Shown one piece after another: positions 1 through 11,838 of a stretch of DNA of 64,000 nucleotides. Location of the stretch: positions 17,411-81,410 of the forward strand of contig JADKBW010000013.1 of the NCBI GenBank assembly GCA_016714905.1, written 5' to 3'. How positions within the stretch are numbered: position 1 is the stretch's first letter; each line of letters starts with the position of its first letter. A program made the translations under genes and the position numbers. The notes under the pieces were generated by a model. The model ran no database searches and was not told the origin of the DNA. It saw nothing but the letters and a program-made list of their open reading frames with translations. This stretch comes from Flavobacterium sp. Lineage in GTDB: Bacteria > Bacteroidota > Bacteroidia > Flavobacteriales > Flavobacteriaceae.

Positions 1-3000
1 ATCCAACAAAAGTAACATCATCAGCACCAACAATTCCATTCAAGGTACCAGAAATTGTAGCGTTTGTATTTCCATCATATACTTTGTTGTCTGCTGTTGC
101 AGTAACTGTAAGTGCTTTTGGAGTTACATTCAAATTCTGATCTACTGGAGTAGCAGAATCGTAAATAGCATCACCCGCTTGTATCGCAGTAATAGTTGTT
201 GATCCAACACCTACAATCGTTACAACATTTCCTAAAACAGTTGCAACGTTGGTGTTTGAACTCAAATAACTAACCGTTAGACCTGAATCAGAAGTTGCAG
301 TTAAGTTGAATGTACCACTTCCGTATTCTACATCCGCTAAAGGATTGAAAGTAATGGTTTGTGGCAACAATTCAGCAGCAGTAATGTTTGCTGTTAAACC
401 AACTGGTTGTAATAAACTATAGTTCAAAATATCAGCACCGATAAGGGTACTTGTTGAAGTAACAGCAATACCAACACCAACCGCAGAAGTAGCGAAAGTA
501 CCTGTTCCAACTAAAGTTACATCATCTGGAGCAACAACTCCAACTAATGTTCCTGTAATCGTAGCATTTGTATTTCCATCAAAAACTTTGTTTTGTGCCG
601 TTGCACTAGCAATAGTTAACTGTTTTGGAGTAATATCAGCAGTTAATCCTGTAGCATCTATAAGGTTATAGTTAGCAAAATCAGCACCTGAAAGTGTAGA
701 ATTGGAAGTTACTGGAATAGCAGTTCCAACACCTGGACTGTCAAATGCAGCACTTGTTGAATTCAAAGTCACATCGTCTGGAGCAATTACACCAGTTAAT
801 GTACCTGAAATCGTTGCACTTGTAGTACCATCGTAAGCTTTATTATTTGCAGAAGCACCTGCAATTGTCAAATCTTTTGCAGTGATGTCAGCAGTCAAGC
901 CTGTTGGTTGCGTAAGTGTATAACTAGAAGCGTTTGTTCCGCTTAATGTTAATGTAGCAGTAACTGTTTTGGCAAAACCTACATTAAAATCATCAAATGA
1001 ACCTCCGCCAGAAACAGTGATCACATCTCCATTTACCGTACTTGAAAGCACCGCACCAGAAATAGTAGCTGTCGTTGTTCTGTCGTATACTTTGTTGTCA
1101 GCAACCGCTCCAGTCGTTGTAAGTGCCAATGGACTTACCGTACTTGCAGTTGTCGCAACATTAACAGAAGAAGCAGGAGAAGAAACACAAGTGATGTTTC
1201 CTGAATACGTTCCAGCTAAAGTATTTGCAGCCAAACGAACTGAAATAGTTGTTGAAGCAACAACACCCGCAGTTTGCACTAATGTTTGTGTAGAAGCATA
1301 AGAGATACCATCTTGAGAAATCTCAAATCCTGCAGGCGCAGTCAAAACGATATCTGTACTTAAGTTGTTTCCTGAAACTGTAAATGTACCTGGAGTTGCA
1401 GAAGCAGTTCCGTATGTAGTATCAACATTTGCAGGTGAACCAGCAGTTGCTATTAGAGGCGAAGTTGCAGAAATTGGAGCAAATGCGATACCTCTAAAGA
1501 ACGTATTGGTTGGCGCAGTAGCAATAGTTGAAATTGTACCAGCTATAGTAGCGTTGAATGCCGTAGCATCAGTCAATTTCAAAATAGAGGAAACTGTAGT
1601 CGCGTATAAATCTACGCTTGTTCCATTATTTGCAGCAGTGATACCGTAAATTGGAAGTACATTTGAAACACTTCCTCTTGCAGTCCATGTTGCACCATTA
1701 TCAATTGAAGACCATTTGTAAATTCCAGGTGCACTATCAGTTCCAGCGTAGCAGTTCCAGTTAGAACCACCTCTGTTTACCATTTGATAAGCATACATTC
1801 CGTTTTGTGGTAAACTAATAACACTGGTTTGACCAGTAGTAGTTGGAACACCTGTACCTACTTTGTAAATACCTTGAGATCCTGAACCTGTACTTACATA
1901 CAATTGGTTATTGAAAATATTAACCGTTCTAAGATTGGTTAAAGTTGATGAAATTGTCGTTGGTGTTACAGGAGTGGTATTCCCTTGGTGAAGTACAGAA
2001 GTTACTCCTACTCCATTTCCAGCCGTCCAATAACGTGATCCATCTGAAGTAACCACCGATCTGAATCCAGAAGAGTGAATTGTACTTGGCATCACACTAG
2101 TTGCAATTGCACCAGCGCTATTCACACGAGCAATTACTCTTTGAATACCAGCTGTACTATTTACAGAAGCTTGTCCAACAACAGCATCATATCCACCAAC
2201 AGTCAAATACTGACCATCGGTTGACAATGCCAATTGACCTTCTGAAGTAGCTGTACCACTGTTTAGAATTCTGTTCACATTACCACTTGTTGTTGAAGGT
2301 AAAGCCACGGTAATTCCAGCAGTTCCTGTAGTCGTATATTCATTTAAGAAAATTGGATTTGCAGCATTTGTTAAAGGAGCCGCACCAGTTCCAATTCTAT
2401 TAACAACTAAATTACCATAAGTAAAAGTAGGAACAGCGATGATATCCGCAGTTAATCCAGTTGGTTGTGTAAGTGAATAATTTGCTGCATCAGCACCGCT
2501 CAAAGTAGCAGTTGATGTAACAACAATTCCAGTTCCAACCGCAGAAGAAGCGAAATTACCAGTTCCGTTGAAAGTCACAACATCTGGAGCAATCACACCT
2601 GTTAATGTACCTGTGATCGTCGCATCAGTAGTTGTATCAAAATTCTTGTTTTGAGCAGCAGCACTTCCAACAGTCAATGCTTTTGGAGTGATATCAGCGC
2701 TTAAACCAGTTGGTAAAGTTAAGCTGTATTTTGCAGCATCAGCGCCACCCAAAGTTTGAGTTGAAGTTACTGCGATGGCAGTTCCTGCATTGGCAGCAGC
2801 AAAAGTTCCTGTGTTAGAAACAGTTACATCATCAGCACCAACGATTCCTACCAAAGTAGAACCAGAGATAGTGGCTGTTGTCGTTCTGTCATAAATTTTA
2901 GAATCAGCCGTAGCACCAGAAACGGTTAAAGCTTTTGGAGCGATTGTGTAAACCAAAGTAGCATTTCCTGTTTCACCAAGATTGGTAGCCGAAATATTTA

Positions 3001-6000
3001 CATTGAAAGTACCCACAACGGTAGCAGTTCCAGTAATTTCACCATTTGCAGTATTCACAGTTAATCCAGCAGGTAATCCAGTAGCATTAAATGAAGTTGG
3101 TGTTTCTGTAGCAGTAATAGTATAAGTTGCAGCAACTTCACCATAAGTCGCAGTTGCAGTTAGTGAACTGTTGATTGTTGGAGCAGCCAAAGAAACGATA
3201 TCAGCAGTCAAACCTGTTGGTTGAACTAATGTATAGTTACCAGCAGCTGAACCTGAAATAGTATAACCTGTAACAGTTACAGCGATTCCAGTTCCGATAG
3301 CAGAAGTTGCAAAATTAGCCACTGGCGTTCCACCTAAAATAACATTAGGCTCATCACCAGGAACAATTCCTGATAAAGTAGGCGTTCCGCTTAAAGTAGC
3401 CGTTGTAGTTCCGTCGAAAGTTTTGTTATTAGCAGTCAAACCAGTAACTGGTAATGTAACTGGAGAAACCGTACTTGAAGCAGTAGCAACGTTTACCGCA
3501 GCTGCACCAGCACTTGTCAAAGCAACATCTCCAGAATAAGTTCCAACAGCAGTTGTTGCTGCTAAACGAACATATACTGTAGTGGAAGCAATAGTTCCAG
3601 CAGTACCAACAGTTAGTGAATTAGCATAACCTGAACCTGCAGTTAAAGAAACTTCAAATCCAGCTGGAGCACTTACAAAAATTCCGTCTAACATATCAGC
3701 ACCTGAAACATCAAATGAAGTTGTTGATGAAGCAGTTCCATAAGTTGTTGTTAATGCAGTTAATGTTCCTGTTGTAGAAATAACTGGCGAAGGAGCAGCG
3801 CTAACCGTTCCGTAAATCGTAACATCATCAACTCTGAAAGTTCCAGTTGTAGAAGAAGCACCAGTTAAGTCAGCACGTTGTGTTCCGAAAGGATAAATTC
3901 TAAAAGTTACTGTTCCAGCAGTTGGCGTTGTAAAATTAGTGAAATCCCAAGTAGCAACGGTTCCAGATGGAGAACTATTTGGAGCAGCACCCCAAGTTGT
4001 AAATGTAGCAAATCCGTCAGTACTGTAACGCACTTCCATTTGGTTTGGAGCAGAGTTACTTGCTTGTCTAAAGAAAGAAACTGAATTCACATTTAATACA
4101 TTTCCAGCAGTTGCAGTTGCAGAAAATTCGATATAAGAAGTAGCTGATAAACTTGCTGTATTATTTAATGTAGTTGAATTGAATACGTTTGCTGTTGCAT
4201 TACAAGTAATTGTAGTTCTTGTTACTGGAGTTCCAGTAGCATTGGCAGCCATCGCTGGCACATTCCCGTTAGTTGGACACAGTGAAGCACCTGTAAAAGC
4301 ATTCGCATAAATAACAGTATCGGTGATATTAGCGGTCAAACCAGTTGGTTGTGTCAAGCTGTAGTTTGCAGCATCAACACCAGCTAAAGTGGTAGTAGAT
4401 GTTACCGCAATTCCTGAAGCGATCGCAGTCGATGCAAAAGTTCCTGAGAAAACAGCAGTTACGTCATCTGGAGCAATTACTCCAGTTAATGTACCTGTTA
4501 TAGTCGCAGTATTGTTGCCATCAAAAACTTTACCAGCAGCAGCAGCGCCAGAAATTGTCAATGCTTTTGACGTAATATCAGCGGTTAATCCGCTTGGCAA
4601 AGTAACAGTGTATTTCGCTGCATCAGCACCACCCAAAGTTTGAGTAGAAGTAACCGCAATGGCAGTTCCAACTGTAGCACTTGCAAAAGTACCAGAGTTA
4701 GATATCGTTACAACATCAGCACCAAAAACACCTACTAACGTAGATCCTGAAATTGTTGCTGTTGTAGTTCTGTCATAAATTTTAGCATCACCAATAGCTC
4801 CCGTAACAGTTAAGTTTTTTGGAGTAATAGTATACACTAAAGTAGCATTTCCAGTTCCACCACCATTGGTAGCAGAAATATTTACATTGTATGCTCCAGG
4901 AGTAGCAGTTGGTGTTCCTGTGATTTCACCGTTAGTAGTATTTACAGTCAAACCAGCTGGTAAACCAGTTGCGTTGTATGATGAAGGCGATTCGATGCAG
5001 TTATTGTATAAGTTGCAGCAACTTCACCATATACAGCAGAAGCCGTTAATAAACTATTAATCAACGGAGCCGGTGTTGAAGTGATATCAGCAGTTAATGA
5101 AGGCTGAGTCAAGGTATAATTTCCTGCACCTCCACCACTTATAGTATAACCGGTTACAGAAACAGCAATTCCCTGTTCCTACAGCACTAGAAGCTAAAAG
5201 TAGCCACTGGAGTTCCTCCTAAAGTTACTACGTCGCCATTGACAACACCAACTAAAGAGGCAGTACCACTTAAAGTAGCATCTGTATTTCCATCAAAAAG
5301 TTTATTGTTTGCAGCAATTCCTGTAATAGTTAAAGCCTTAGCAGTAACTGAACTTGCAGCTGTAGCCACATTCACTGAAGTGGCTCCTGTACTTGATAAA
5401 ACAATATCACCACTATAAGGAGAACCTGCTACTGTAGCAGTAGAAGTTAAACGCACAAAAACTGGCGTTGAAGCAATAGTTCCTGCAGCACCAACTGTAA
5501 TGGTAGCAGCGTATCCTGAACCAGATGTTAATGAAACTTCGTATCCCGCAGGTGGTGTTACTAAAATTCCTTCTGACATACCAACACCGGAAACATTGAA
5601 AGAACTTGGTGCCACTGAAGCTGTTCCGTAAGTTGTATCTACAGAAGCCAAAGTACCAGAAGTCGATATGGTTGCTGCGATTGTTGAAGTTACACTACCG
5701 TTTACAGTAATGTCATTCCCAGTACCATCGCCAGGTCCCCCTGTTCCAGTTCCAGCTTCGGCGTAACCATACAAACGATAAGTAACTGCACTGGTTGAAT
5801 TGGCTTGTGAAAATGTAAATGTGATAGTTTGTGTTGATGTGTTATCAACGATGGCTTTCTGCGCATCTAAGTTAGCAGTATAACCATCTAAAGAGTTTCG
5901 CAATGCCACGGCAGTTAAGCCTGTTCCAGAGCGTTGAATCTGCATCACAATAGAAGATACAGAAAATTGAAAGTTTGCATTTGGAGTAATCGTAAACTCC

Positions 6001-6269
6001 ATGTAATCATTACCAGTAACGGCATTTGCAATCGAAGTGGCCGCCCATGAAGTGGCGTTAAATCGATCTGCATTAGCAGAAGTTGTCAATCCTGCACCTC
6101 TTGTAATCGTTGATGTGTTAAGGTTTGCATTAAAGTTTGATGTTGCAGATACTTCAGATCCTGTCAAACCAGCAAAGTCAAATGTTACAATTTGTCCGCG
6201 GAGATCATTCGCACCAAAAAATAAAAATACAGTTAAAACACCAAGTGCATTAACTCTAATTCTGTTCAT
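1..6269 (-). CDS. Giant YDG-repeat surface adhesin, N-terminal part (C terminus beyond left edge)
   Basis: Very large secreted beta-repeat protein; the gene starts at 6269 and runs off the window at base 1. The start is placed at the ATG opening a signal peptide (MNRIRVNALGVLTVFLFFGA, ending near RGQ), not at an in-frame ATG 34 codons upstream. A jelly-roll-like N-terminal domain is followed by about ten YDG-type repeats with the signature NNKxYDGTTxAT (encoded near 5300, 4780, 4530, 3430, 2910, 2660, 1100, 850, 600 and 90). A propeller-like segment lies around 1650-2400. Three single-base indels (extra T at 5195, extra C in 5171-5173, missing base near 4995) break the frame but together restore it. 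The same frame is open at both 3334 and 61. Probably a T9SS-exported adhesin; the sorting domain would lie outside the window, so this is inferred. Confidence 0.8.
2440..6200 (-). repeat. Tandem duplication inside the adhesin, period about 1.88 kb
   Basis: The block around 2450-4320 resembles the block around 4330-6200 in the same order: two YDG repeats, an Ig-like segment, another YDG repeat, an MBT-like segment and a lectin-like segment. Matched landmarks are offset by about 1880 bases: the GGTPVA codons at 3334 and near 5216, and the NNK-FDG region near 3420 and 5298. The units have diverged at the base level, so this is an old duplication. The repeats also make the region prone to misassembly. 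Confidence 0.6.
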
Positions 6270-6279
6270 TGTACTTAGC

Positions 6280-6492
6280 TTAGTCAGCCCGAAAACTGAC
6301 CCACATGTCTTTTGGATAAATCCAAATAGGGAGTAAAAAAAGTAGAAAATAGGCTTCCAAAAAGGAGGCATTTTCTACTTTGGCGTACGATTTTGAGTTC
6401 CCACCCAAACCGTTTTCAGAAATGACTTCGGTATCTTTCTTTCGAAACATCGAAGACAATTTACTGACCAAATCGTGTAAGATTGATTTCAT
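6280..6492 (-). CDS. Small ORF upstream of the adhesin (70 aa), unknown
   Basis: An ATG ORF of 70 codons ends 11 bases before the adhesin start and lies on the same strand. The first half is polar and lysine-rich; the second half has one hydrophobic stretch (FLEAYFLLFLLPIWIYP) that could be a membrane segment. I do not recognise a family. The adhesin reading frame is also open through this segment, in another frame. It could be a short leader peptide or chance coding. Confidence 0.3.
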   Translation of the reverse strand: MKSILHDLVSKLSSMFRKKDTEVISENGLGGNSKSYAKVENASFLEAYFLLFLLPIWIYPKDMWVSFRAD

Positions 6493-6582
6493 AAATTAAT
6501 TAATTATTTAATTGTTTTGAGCGGTAAAATTATCGTCTAACTTACCTAAACCGATGAAGTAAAAGTTATCAATAAGTTAACA

Positions 6583-6610
6583 AAAAACGACCAATCACTT
6601 GGTCGTTTTT
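6583..6610 (-). terminator. Rho-independent terminator after the T9SS surface protein
   Basis: Perfect stem AACGACCAA / TTGGTCGTT with a 4-base loop and flanking A and T runs on both sides. It sits 54 bases past the stop at 6664 and separates that gene from the adhesin transcription unit. Confidence 0.85.
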
Positions 6611-6663
6611 ATCATGCATTTCGTCGATTATTTTGACAAAATGCGACATAGTAAAACTCAATT

Positions 6664-9600
6664 TTAATTACTATATTTCTTACTAATTTTTTGATTATCA
6701 GTTAATTCTATTGATATAAGTAAAACTGAACTTGAAGTAAAATCTTTTAAGGTAAATTCATTCGAATTGATGTCTTCTTTTGACCATAATTGCCTTCCTA
6801 ACACATCAAAAATTTGAATACTTTTCATTTTCTTAACACCTGAATTAACATTGATTTTTTGCTCAGAATTTTTGTAAATCACAATCGAATTTGTGTTCAA
6901 ATCTGATTCAGAATTTCCTAAAGTTGAAGTCGTAAATCTTAAAACAAATCGAGAATCAAATGTGCCAATTTCGCTTGTAAAAAAATATGGACTTTCTTTT
7001 AGGTTGTGTATAATATTCAACATCGTATCCTCAATGAAAACATCTTGATTTTCAAAAAAACCATCAAAATTTGACAAATTAATTTCGAATGCTGACGCTG
7101 CTGTCGTCTTGTAACCCAATCTTATTTGGTCTTCCAAATTAAAATTAAGGCTTCGACCTTGAATTGCTAAATTCTTGGTATCTAAAATCGAATAAAAACT
7201 GGCAGAATTTCCTGCTTCTAAAACCTCACCATCGAACCCATTGTCCAAGCCATCGGTTGCGTTTTCAACATAACCAACTAAAATTTGTTTATACGCCCCT
7301 TCATTATTTTTTAATTCCAACCAAACACGATTGCGATTTACATCATCATTATTGTTTAATCTAAAAAACTGCGAATTGCTTCCAACTTCTCTCATGGAAT
7401 TAGTAAAAGTAGCACTCGTTGTTCCTTCAATTACTCCTTTAATCATAAAAGCCTGACCGGCTGCAATCATGCCATTCGGGGTATTGTTGTTCGCTCCAGG
7501 AACCGGAGTTCCAGCTTCTATCCCGCCTGAAAAATTATAAACCGCGTAATCACTAAATACATAGTTACCTCCTGTAATTGGTGTATTGTGGGTCCAAAAA
7601 TAAAGCGTTGTACCATTTGCAGGGCCTATTCCAAAAGCACTGGTGTTACCTTCAATAAATTCTCTAGCACTAATAGCACTTGGATAAGGATTACCAAATA
7701 CAATTCAAATCGTTAGCGCCATTCTTTACAATATCAACTGTGTAGTCACCGTTGTTTGGAACACCAATAAAAGATGCTGGGTAAACTGCTGGAGTCAACG
7801 GATCAAAGGTTTGTGGTGCACGAATAATATAACCTTTACCAATATCCATTGGGGTTAAAGCTGGTGCAGCGACTGCATTCCAATTGTAAATAGCAGTATT
7901 AAACCAAAAATACTTGTCTACCAATGTTAAAGGAGAAAGATTGGCTAAAATTTGAAGATCTACCGGAGAAGACCAATACGTATAATCAAACTTGCGAACA
8001 GGAGTTGTATTTCTATTATAAGTAATGGCTCCAATATTCGTTGTATTATTCACTTGCACTAAACTTGAATTATTTTCAAAAGTCAATGAACCACCAGAAA
8101 TTGTCAATCCATTCTGAATAATTAAATTATGATTCGGAAATGTTACCGAATTTCCAAAAACCACATTTCCCGAAGTGATTTGTACTGAACAGGCATTTAA
8201 ATCTCCCGTTGAATTATAGTTTCCTGCAAATATGACCGCTGATCCTGACGTTGGTGCGCCATTTGTCCATGCTAAACCATTCCATGTTGTCGAATCATAG
8301 GTTATTGTAATTACGTTACTAAATGCCTCACAAATTCCATTCGCAGCAACCGCTCTGTAATATCTTGTGGCGGTTAAAACTCCCATCTGTGCTGAGGTCA
8401 AAGTAGCAGAAGCACTTGCCGGAATATCAATTGGAGTTGTAAATGCAAAATCTGTAGCGTATTGCCACTTGATTATTGAGGTCGTAAATCCTGTTACGGT
8501 TAAGTCTGAAGGAGGATTAATACAAACCGATTGATTGCCAGAAGCTGTTCCACCAACTGCTGCAGGTTGCGCTATAAATGGACCTGCGAAAGCGCTGATA
8601 ACTGCAGGCGTGCAAGTCCCACTGACCACCACATAATAATAGTAGGCTTGACCTGGAATAATACCTACAAAATTCGAAAGTGGTGTGTAAGTAGCGGAAT
8701 TGGTCAACGGAAGTGTTGTCGCACCAGCGGTGCTGGGAATTGTGTTTCTCCTCCATGAATAAGCTATTCCCGAAGCTGCAGCAACAACCGTAATGGGTAA
8801 AAACGGTTGACCTTGACAAACCGTTTGTGCTCCTGATGGCGAAGGTTGTGAACTTATGGCTGGCGCCGAATTTCTTGTAAAAGTATAAGTTGTACTAGAT
8901 CGCGAACAGCTCGTAACTGTATTGGTAATTGTATATGTAAATGTAGTAGTAGGACCTAAATAGGGATTGCCAGTGCTGTAACTTCCAGTGTGCCCAATGG
9001 GAGGAGCGCTCCCACCAGTCATCGTAAAGGCTCCTGTCAAACAGGTGGCTAGATTAGTGGCTGTCGGAATTGGTGGTAATGCATTTACTGTTATTGATGG
9101 ACTGCCACTATTGCCTGTCCCGGCCACGCCATTTGCGTTGGTAACCGATACAATCGTATAAGTTCTTGTTGCCGTCGGGGTAATCGGAATGTTCGTTCCA
9201 CTAACGTAATTATTTACAGTAAAATTGGTTATGCCATTGGAGTACACCACCGTAAAAGGTCCAGTACCTCCAGTCATCGTAACCCTTATATTAGCAGTTG
9301 CCCCCAAACACACTGCTGTTGGCGCCACCGCAGTAATCACAGAGGCTGTAGGACCGGGCAACAAAGTTCCATTAAAACTAACATTATCAAATCGCCAAGT
9401 TCCTAATGGATTTGCAACAACTGCAGGCGTAGAAACCTGTCTAAACTGACCCGTCGCTTGATAATGAGATGCCAAAAGTCTTACGCCAAAATTGGGATTA
9501 TTATTTGCTGCTAGTATTGCACTAAAATTGACTGAAGTACGTCGATATTCGTCACCAACTAAATTCGCCTCGAAACAACCATTCCCATTGATACTTCCAT

Positions 9601-10060
9601 TACAAAAAGTGGTGTTAGCTCCAGTCATAATAAAAGAAACCCAAGTGCTACCGTCTGTTGTATATTGCAAGCGAACTGTATTTGCTGCAGTATTTGACCA
9701 TCTTTGATCCCATGTAAAAGTGATATTTTGATAGCCAGCGGTTGAAGCACTAAACTGCGCGCCGTTAGATTCATTCAAACTTCCCGGATCAAAAGGTTCA
9801 AAAGCCCAAGCGGTGACACCACTTTGTACTCCACATCCTGTGCCAGCCATACCAGTTCTTGCTCCCGGCGTAATGGTCCCACCTCCCAAGTTGATGATTG
9901 ATGCAGTACCCACTCCAATATTAGGCAATGGATTACTCGTTGTTCCGAGAAAAGGATCGAAAGTCCATGAAGTGATTTGCGCTTTACTACCTATAGTAAG
10001 CAACAAAAACCCAAATACAAAAAAGAAATTTTTACAATTTGAAAGTAAAGTTGTTTTCAC
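6664..10060 (-). CDS. Large T9SS type A sorted surface protein (one frameshift)
   Basis: Secreted protein of about 1130 residues. It has an N-terminal signal peptide (MKTTLLSNCKNFFFVFGFLL, then GSKAQ) and an N-terminal region resembling a carbohydrate-binding jelly roll. Several Ig/SprB-like segments follow that mention no enzyme motif, then the DLNxIGNPYPSAI motif common in flavobacterial T9SS surface proteins. A type A sorting domain closes it, with ending IFDVLGRQLW and KISKKYSN. As read it splits in two because of one extra A in the run 7696-7698; removing it joins a 789-residue part to the part ending at 6664. Likely exported through T9SS and attached or released at the surface. The ligand is unknown. 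Confidence 0.85.
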
Positions 10061-10416
10061 AATGATCGCGCTATTAGGAAATGATATAAATTAATCTGAT
10101 AAAACTTACCGCAAAGTTAGATTCAAATTATCAAGTACTAATTTTCAAAATGTTATGAAAAAGTAAAATCTTAAAGCACTTGAGTTCTTGAAATAAAATG
10201 GGTAAAAAAAACTCAAAACACCTATTAATAAAGCAATTCAAAGAACTTTATCGAACTCATTTTATTACTACTAAAGTCTCTATATTAGATGAAAATCAAT
10301 CTCGTGTTAAGACTGTTTTAAGTTAATGTTATTTTCAATTTTAAACTTTACAATCATATAACCTACGTGTAACTTTTGTGCTTTACTGTTCTACTATTTT
10401 TGACAAAATTTCGAAC
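10061..10416. other. Divergent intergenic region
   Basis: A 356-base AT-rich gap between two divergent units. A minus-strand TAACTTTG box lies at 10112-10119. On the plus strand a near-match TAACTTTTG lies around 10369-10377, some 40 bases before the lipoprotein start. No ORF, repeat or hairpin was seen in the rest. Confidence 0.5.
10112..10119 (-). promoter_or_regulatory. Bacteroidetes -7 promoter element
   Basis: The minus strand reads TAACTTTG, a perfect match to TANNTTTG, 52 bases upstream of the start at 10060. No convincing -33 TTG at the usual spacing was found. Confidence 0.5.
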
Positions 10417-11067
10417 ATGAGAAAGAAACTATTTTATCTCGCATTAGTAGCAGTGATTTTTACTGCATGCACAGAAGATCGTTCAATAGAAGTAGAAAAA
10501 CCAATCGTAATTGATCCCGCAAGTGAATTAATCTACTATTGGAATTTCAATACATTAGTTGGTACTGCAACATCAATAACTCCAGATTTCGAAGCAATAA
10601 CAGGGACTGCTTCAATTACATACGATGGAACTGGAGATGGATATATGGATGGCGACATCGGCGGATACACTATTAACGCTAGAAATAACGACCCGGCAGA
10701 AAGCCTCCTCAAAGTGAGAAATCCAAGCAATACAAGAAAATTGGTTTTTAATTTATCAACCATCGGCTATAAAAAAGTGGTGCTACAATTTGCATTATCA
10801 CGGAGTAACAACGGCGCAACAGTTCAAAATTATAGTTACACCATCGACGGCACGAATTATATCACAACCGGATTAAGTAAAACTTCGCACAATCCAACAC
10901 CTGATCCACTCGTAGATCTGATATCGATTGACTTTTCATCCATCGAAACCGTAGATGATAATCCAAATTTCAAGTTGCAAATAGAATTTGCTGGAGATGC
11001 CGCAGCGAATTTAACTGGCAATAACCGATTTGACAATGTTACGCTAGAAGGCATTCCTTTATTATAA
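10417..11067 (+). CDS. Predicted lipoprotein, unknown function
   Basis: Lipoprotein of 216 residues; lipobox FTAC with Cys at residue 17, followed by acidic TED. The ATG at 10417 is chosen because it opens directly onto the signal peptide MRKKLFYLALVAVIFTAC; the ORF could extend 13 codons upstream without any export signal. The mature part looks like a jelly-roll domain (YYWNFNT near the start, FKLQIEFAG and NRFDNVTLEG near the end), the same style as the N-terminal domain of the protein at 6664-10060. It lies 35 bases before the YjiK-like gene and probably shares a transcript with it and the porin. Confidence 0.75.
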   Translation: MRKKLFYLALVAVIFTACTEDRSIEVEKPIVIDPASELIYYWNFNTLVGTATSITPDFEAITGTASITYDGTGDGYMDGDIGGYTINARNNDPAESLLKVRNPSNTRKLVFNLSTIGYKKVVLQFALSRSNNGATVQNYSYTIDGTNYITTGLSKTSHNPTPDPLVDLISIDFSSIETVDDNPNFKLQIEFAGDAAANLTGNNRFDNVTLEGIPLL

Positions 11068-11102
11068 ATCTCGCTTTTACAAACGTACTTTAAATATATG
11101 CT

Positions 11103-11837
11103 ATGATGAATTTGAACCGAAAAATAGTGGCTGTTGGATTTATTTTACTCGCCATCAATTGCATGGCACAAAAGGCAAATCAATTAAAACCAACCAAGTG
11201 GATTACAACTCAAATTCCAGAGCCTTCAGACCTTTGTTTTGATTCGAAATCAGGAAACTTTTTCGTTGTAAGCGATGATGGAATTCTATTTGAAACTGAC
11301 AAAGAAGGTAAAATAATTAGAAAAGTAAAAGAAAATGACGCCGATTTTGAAGCTGTTCATGTAGACGAAAACAATGTTTATGCAGTAAATGAAAGACATC
11401 GTAAGATTTATGTCTACAATAGAGTTTCACTACAAAAAACCAAAACGATAACTGTTCCTTTTGGTGGCGGTAGAAATAGAGCGTATGAAGCATTGACCTT
11501 CAATAAAGAAAAAAACACTTTCATTTTGGTGGTCGAAAAAGATCCAATTACACTTCTAGAATTGGATGTCAATTTTAATATTATTAATGAAATAGACTTG
11601 TCTAAAATTGCAAGAGACATCGCTGCTGCCTCATTTCACAATGGCTTTTTATGGTTGTTAAGCGACGAAGACAGTACCGTTTTGAAACTCAACCCAACTT
11701 CGTATGAAGTGATCGAAAAATGGAAACTTCCAGTAATCAATCCAGAAGAATTGGCATTTGATAACGACGGAAATCTAGTCATCACTTGTGATGATATGCA
11801 ACGCATCTACTATTTCAATAATCCAGAAAATAAATAA
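11103..11837 (+). CDS. SdiA-regulated / YjiK-like beta-propeller protein
   Basis: Exported protein of 244 residues with a signal peptide ending near CMAQ. The body shows repeated propeller blades (DLCFDSKSGNFFVVSDDG, YEALTFNKEKNTFILVVEK, ELAFDNDGNLVITCDD) as in the SdiA-regulated family (YjiK), which is related in fold to esterase-like phytase domains. Catalytic activity is not established for this family. Either of two adjacent ATGs (11103, 11106) could start it. The next gene begins one base after its stop, so the two are almost certainly co-transcribed, suggesting a shared role in uptake of an organic or phosphorylated solute. That role is inference. Confidence 0.75.
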   Translation: MMNLNRKIVAVGFILLAINCMAQKANQLKPTKWITTQIPEPSDLCFDSKSGNFFVVSDDGILFETDKEGKIIRKVKENDADFEAVHVDENNVYAVNERHRKIYVYNRVSLQKTKTITVPFGGGRNRAYEALTFNKEKNTFILVVEKDPITLLELDVNFNIINEIDLSKIARDIAAASFHNGFLWLLSDEDSTVLKLNPTSYEVIEKWKLPVINPEELAFDNDGNLVITCDDMQRIYYFNNPENK

Positions 11838-11838
11838 A

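Noticed and set aside
1..6269. CRISPR-like array
   Set aside because: Repeats here are coding domain repeats of variable length and sequence without regular spacers.
969..6336. Several plus-strand ORFs rich in Ala, Val, Pro and Thr
   Set aside because: They are antisense shadows of the repetitive adhesin gene; their composition mirrors its codons.
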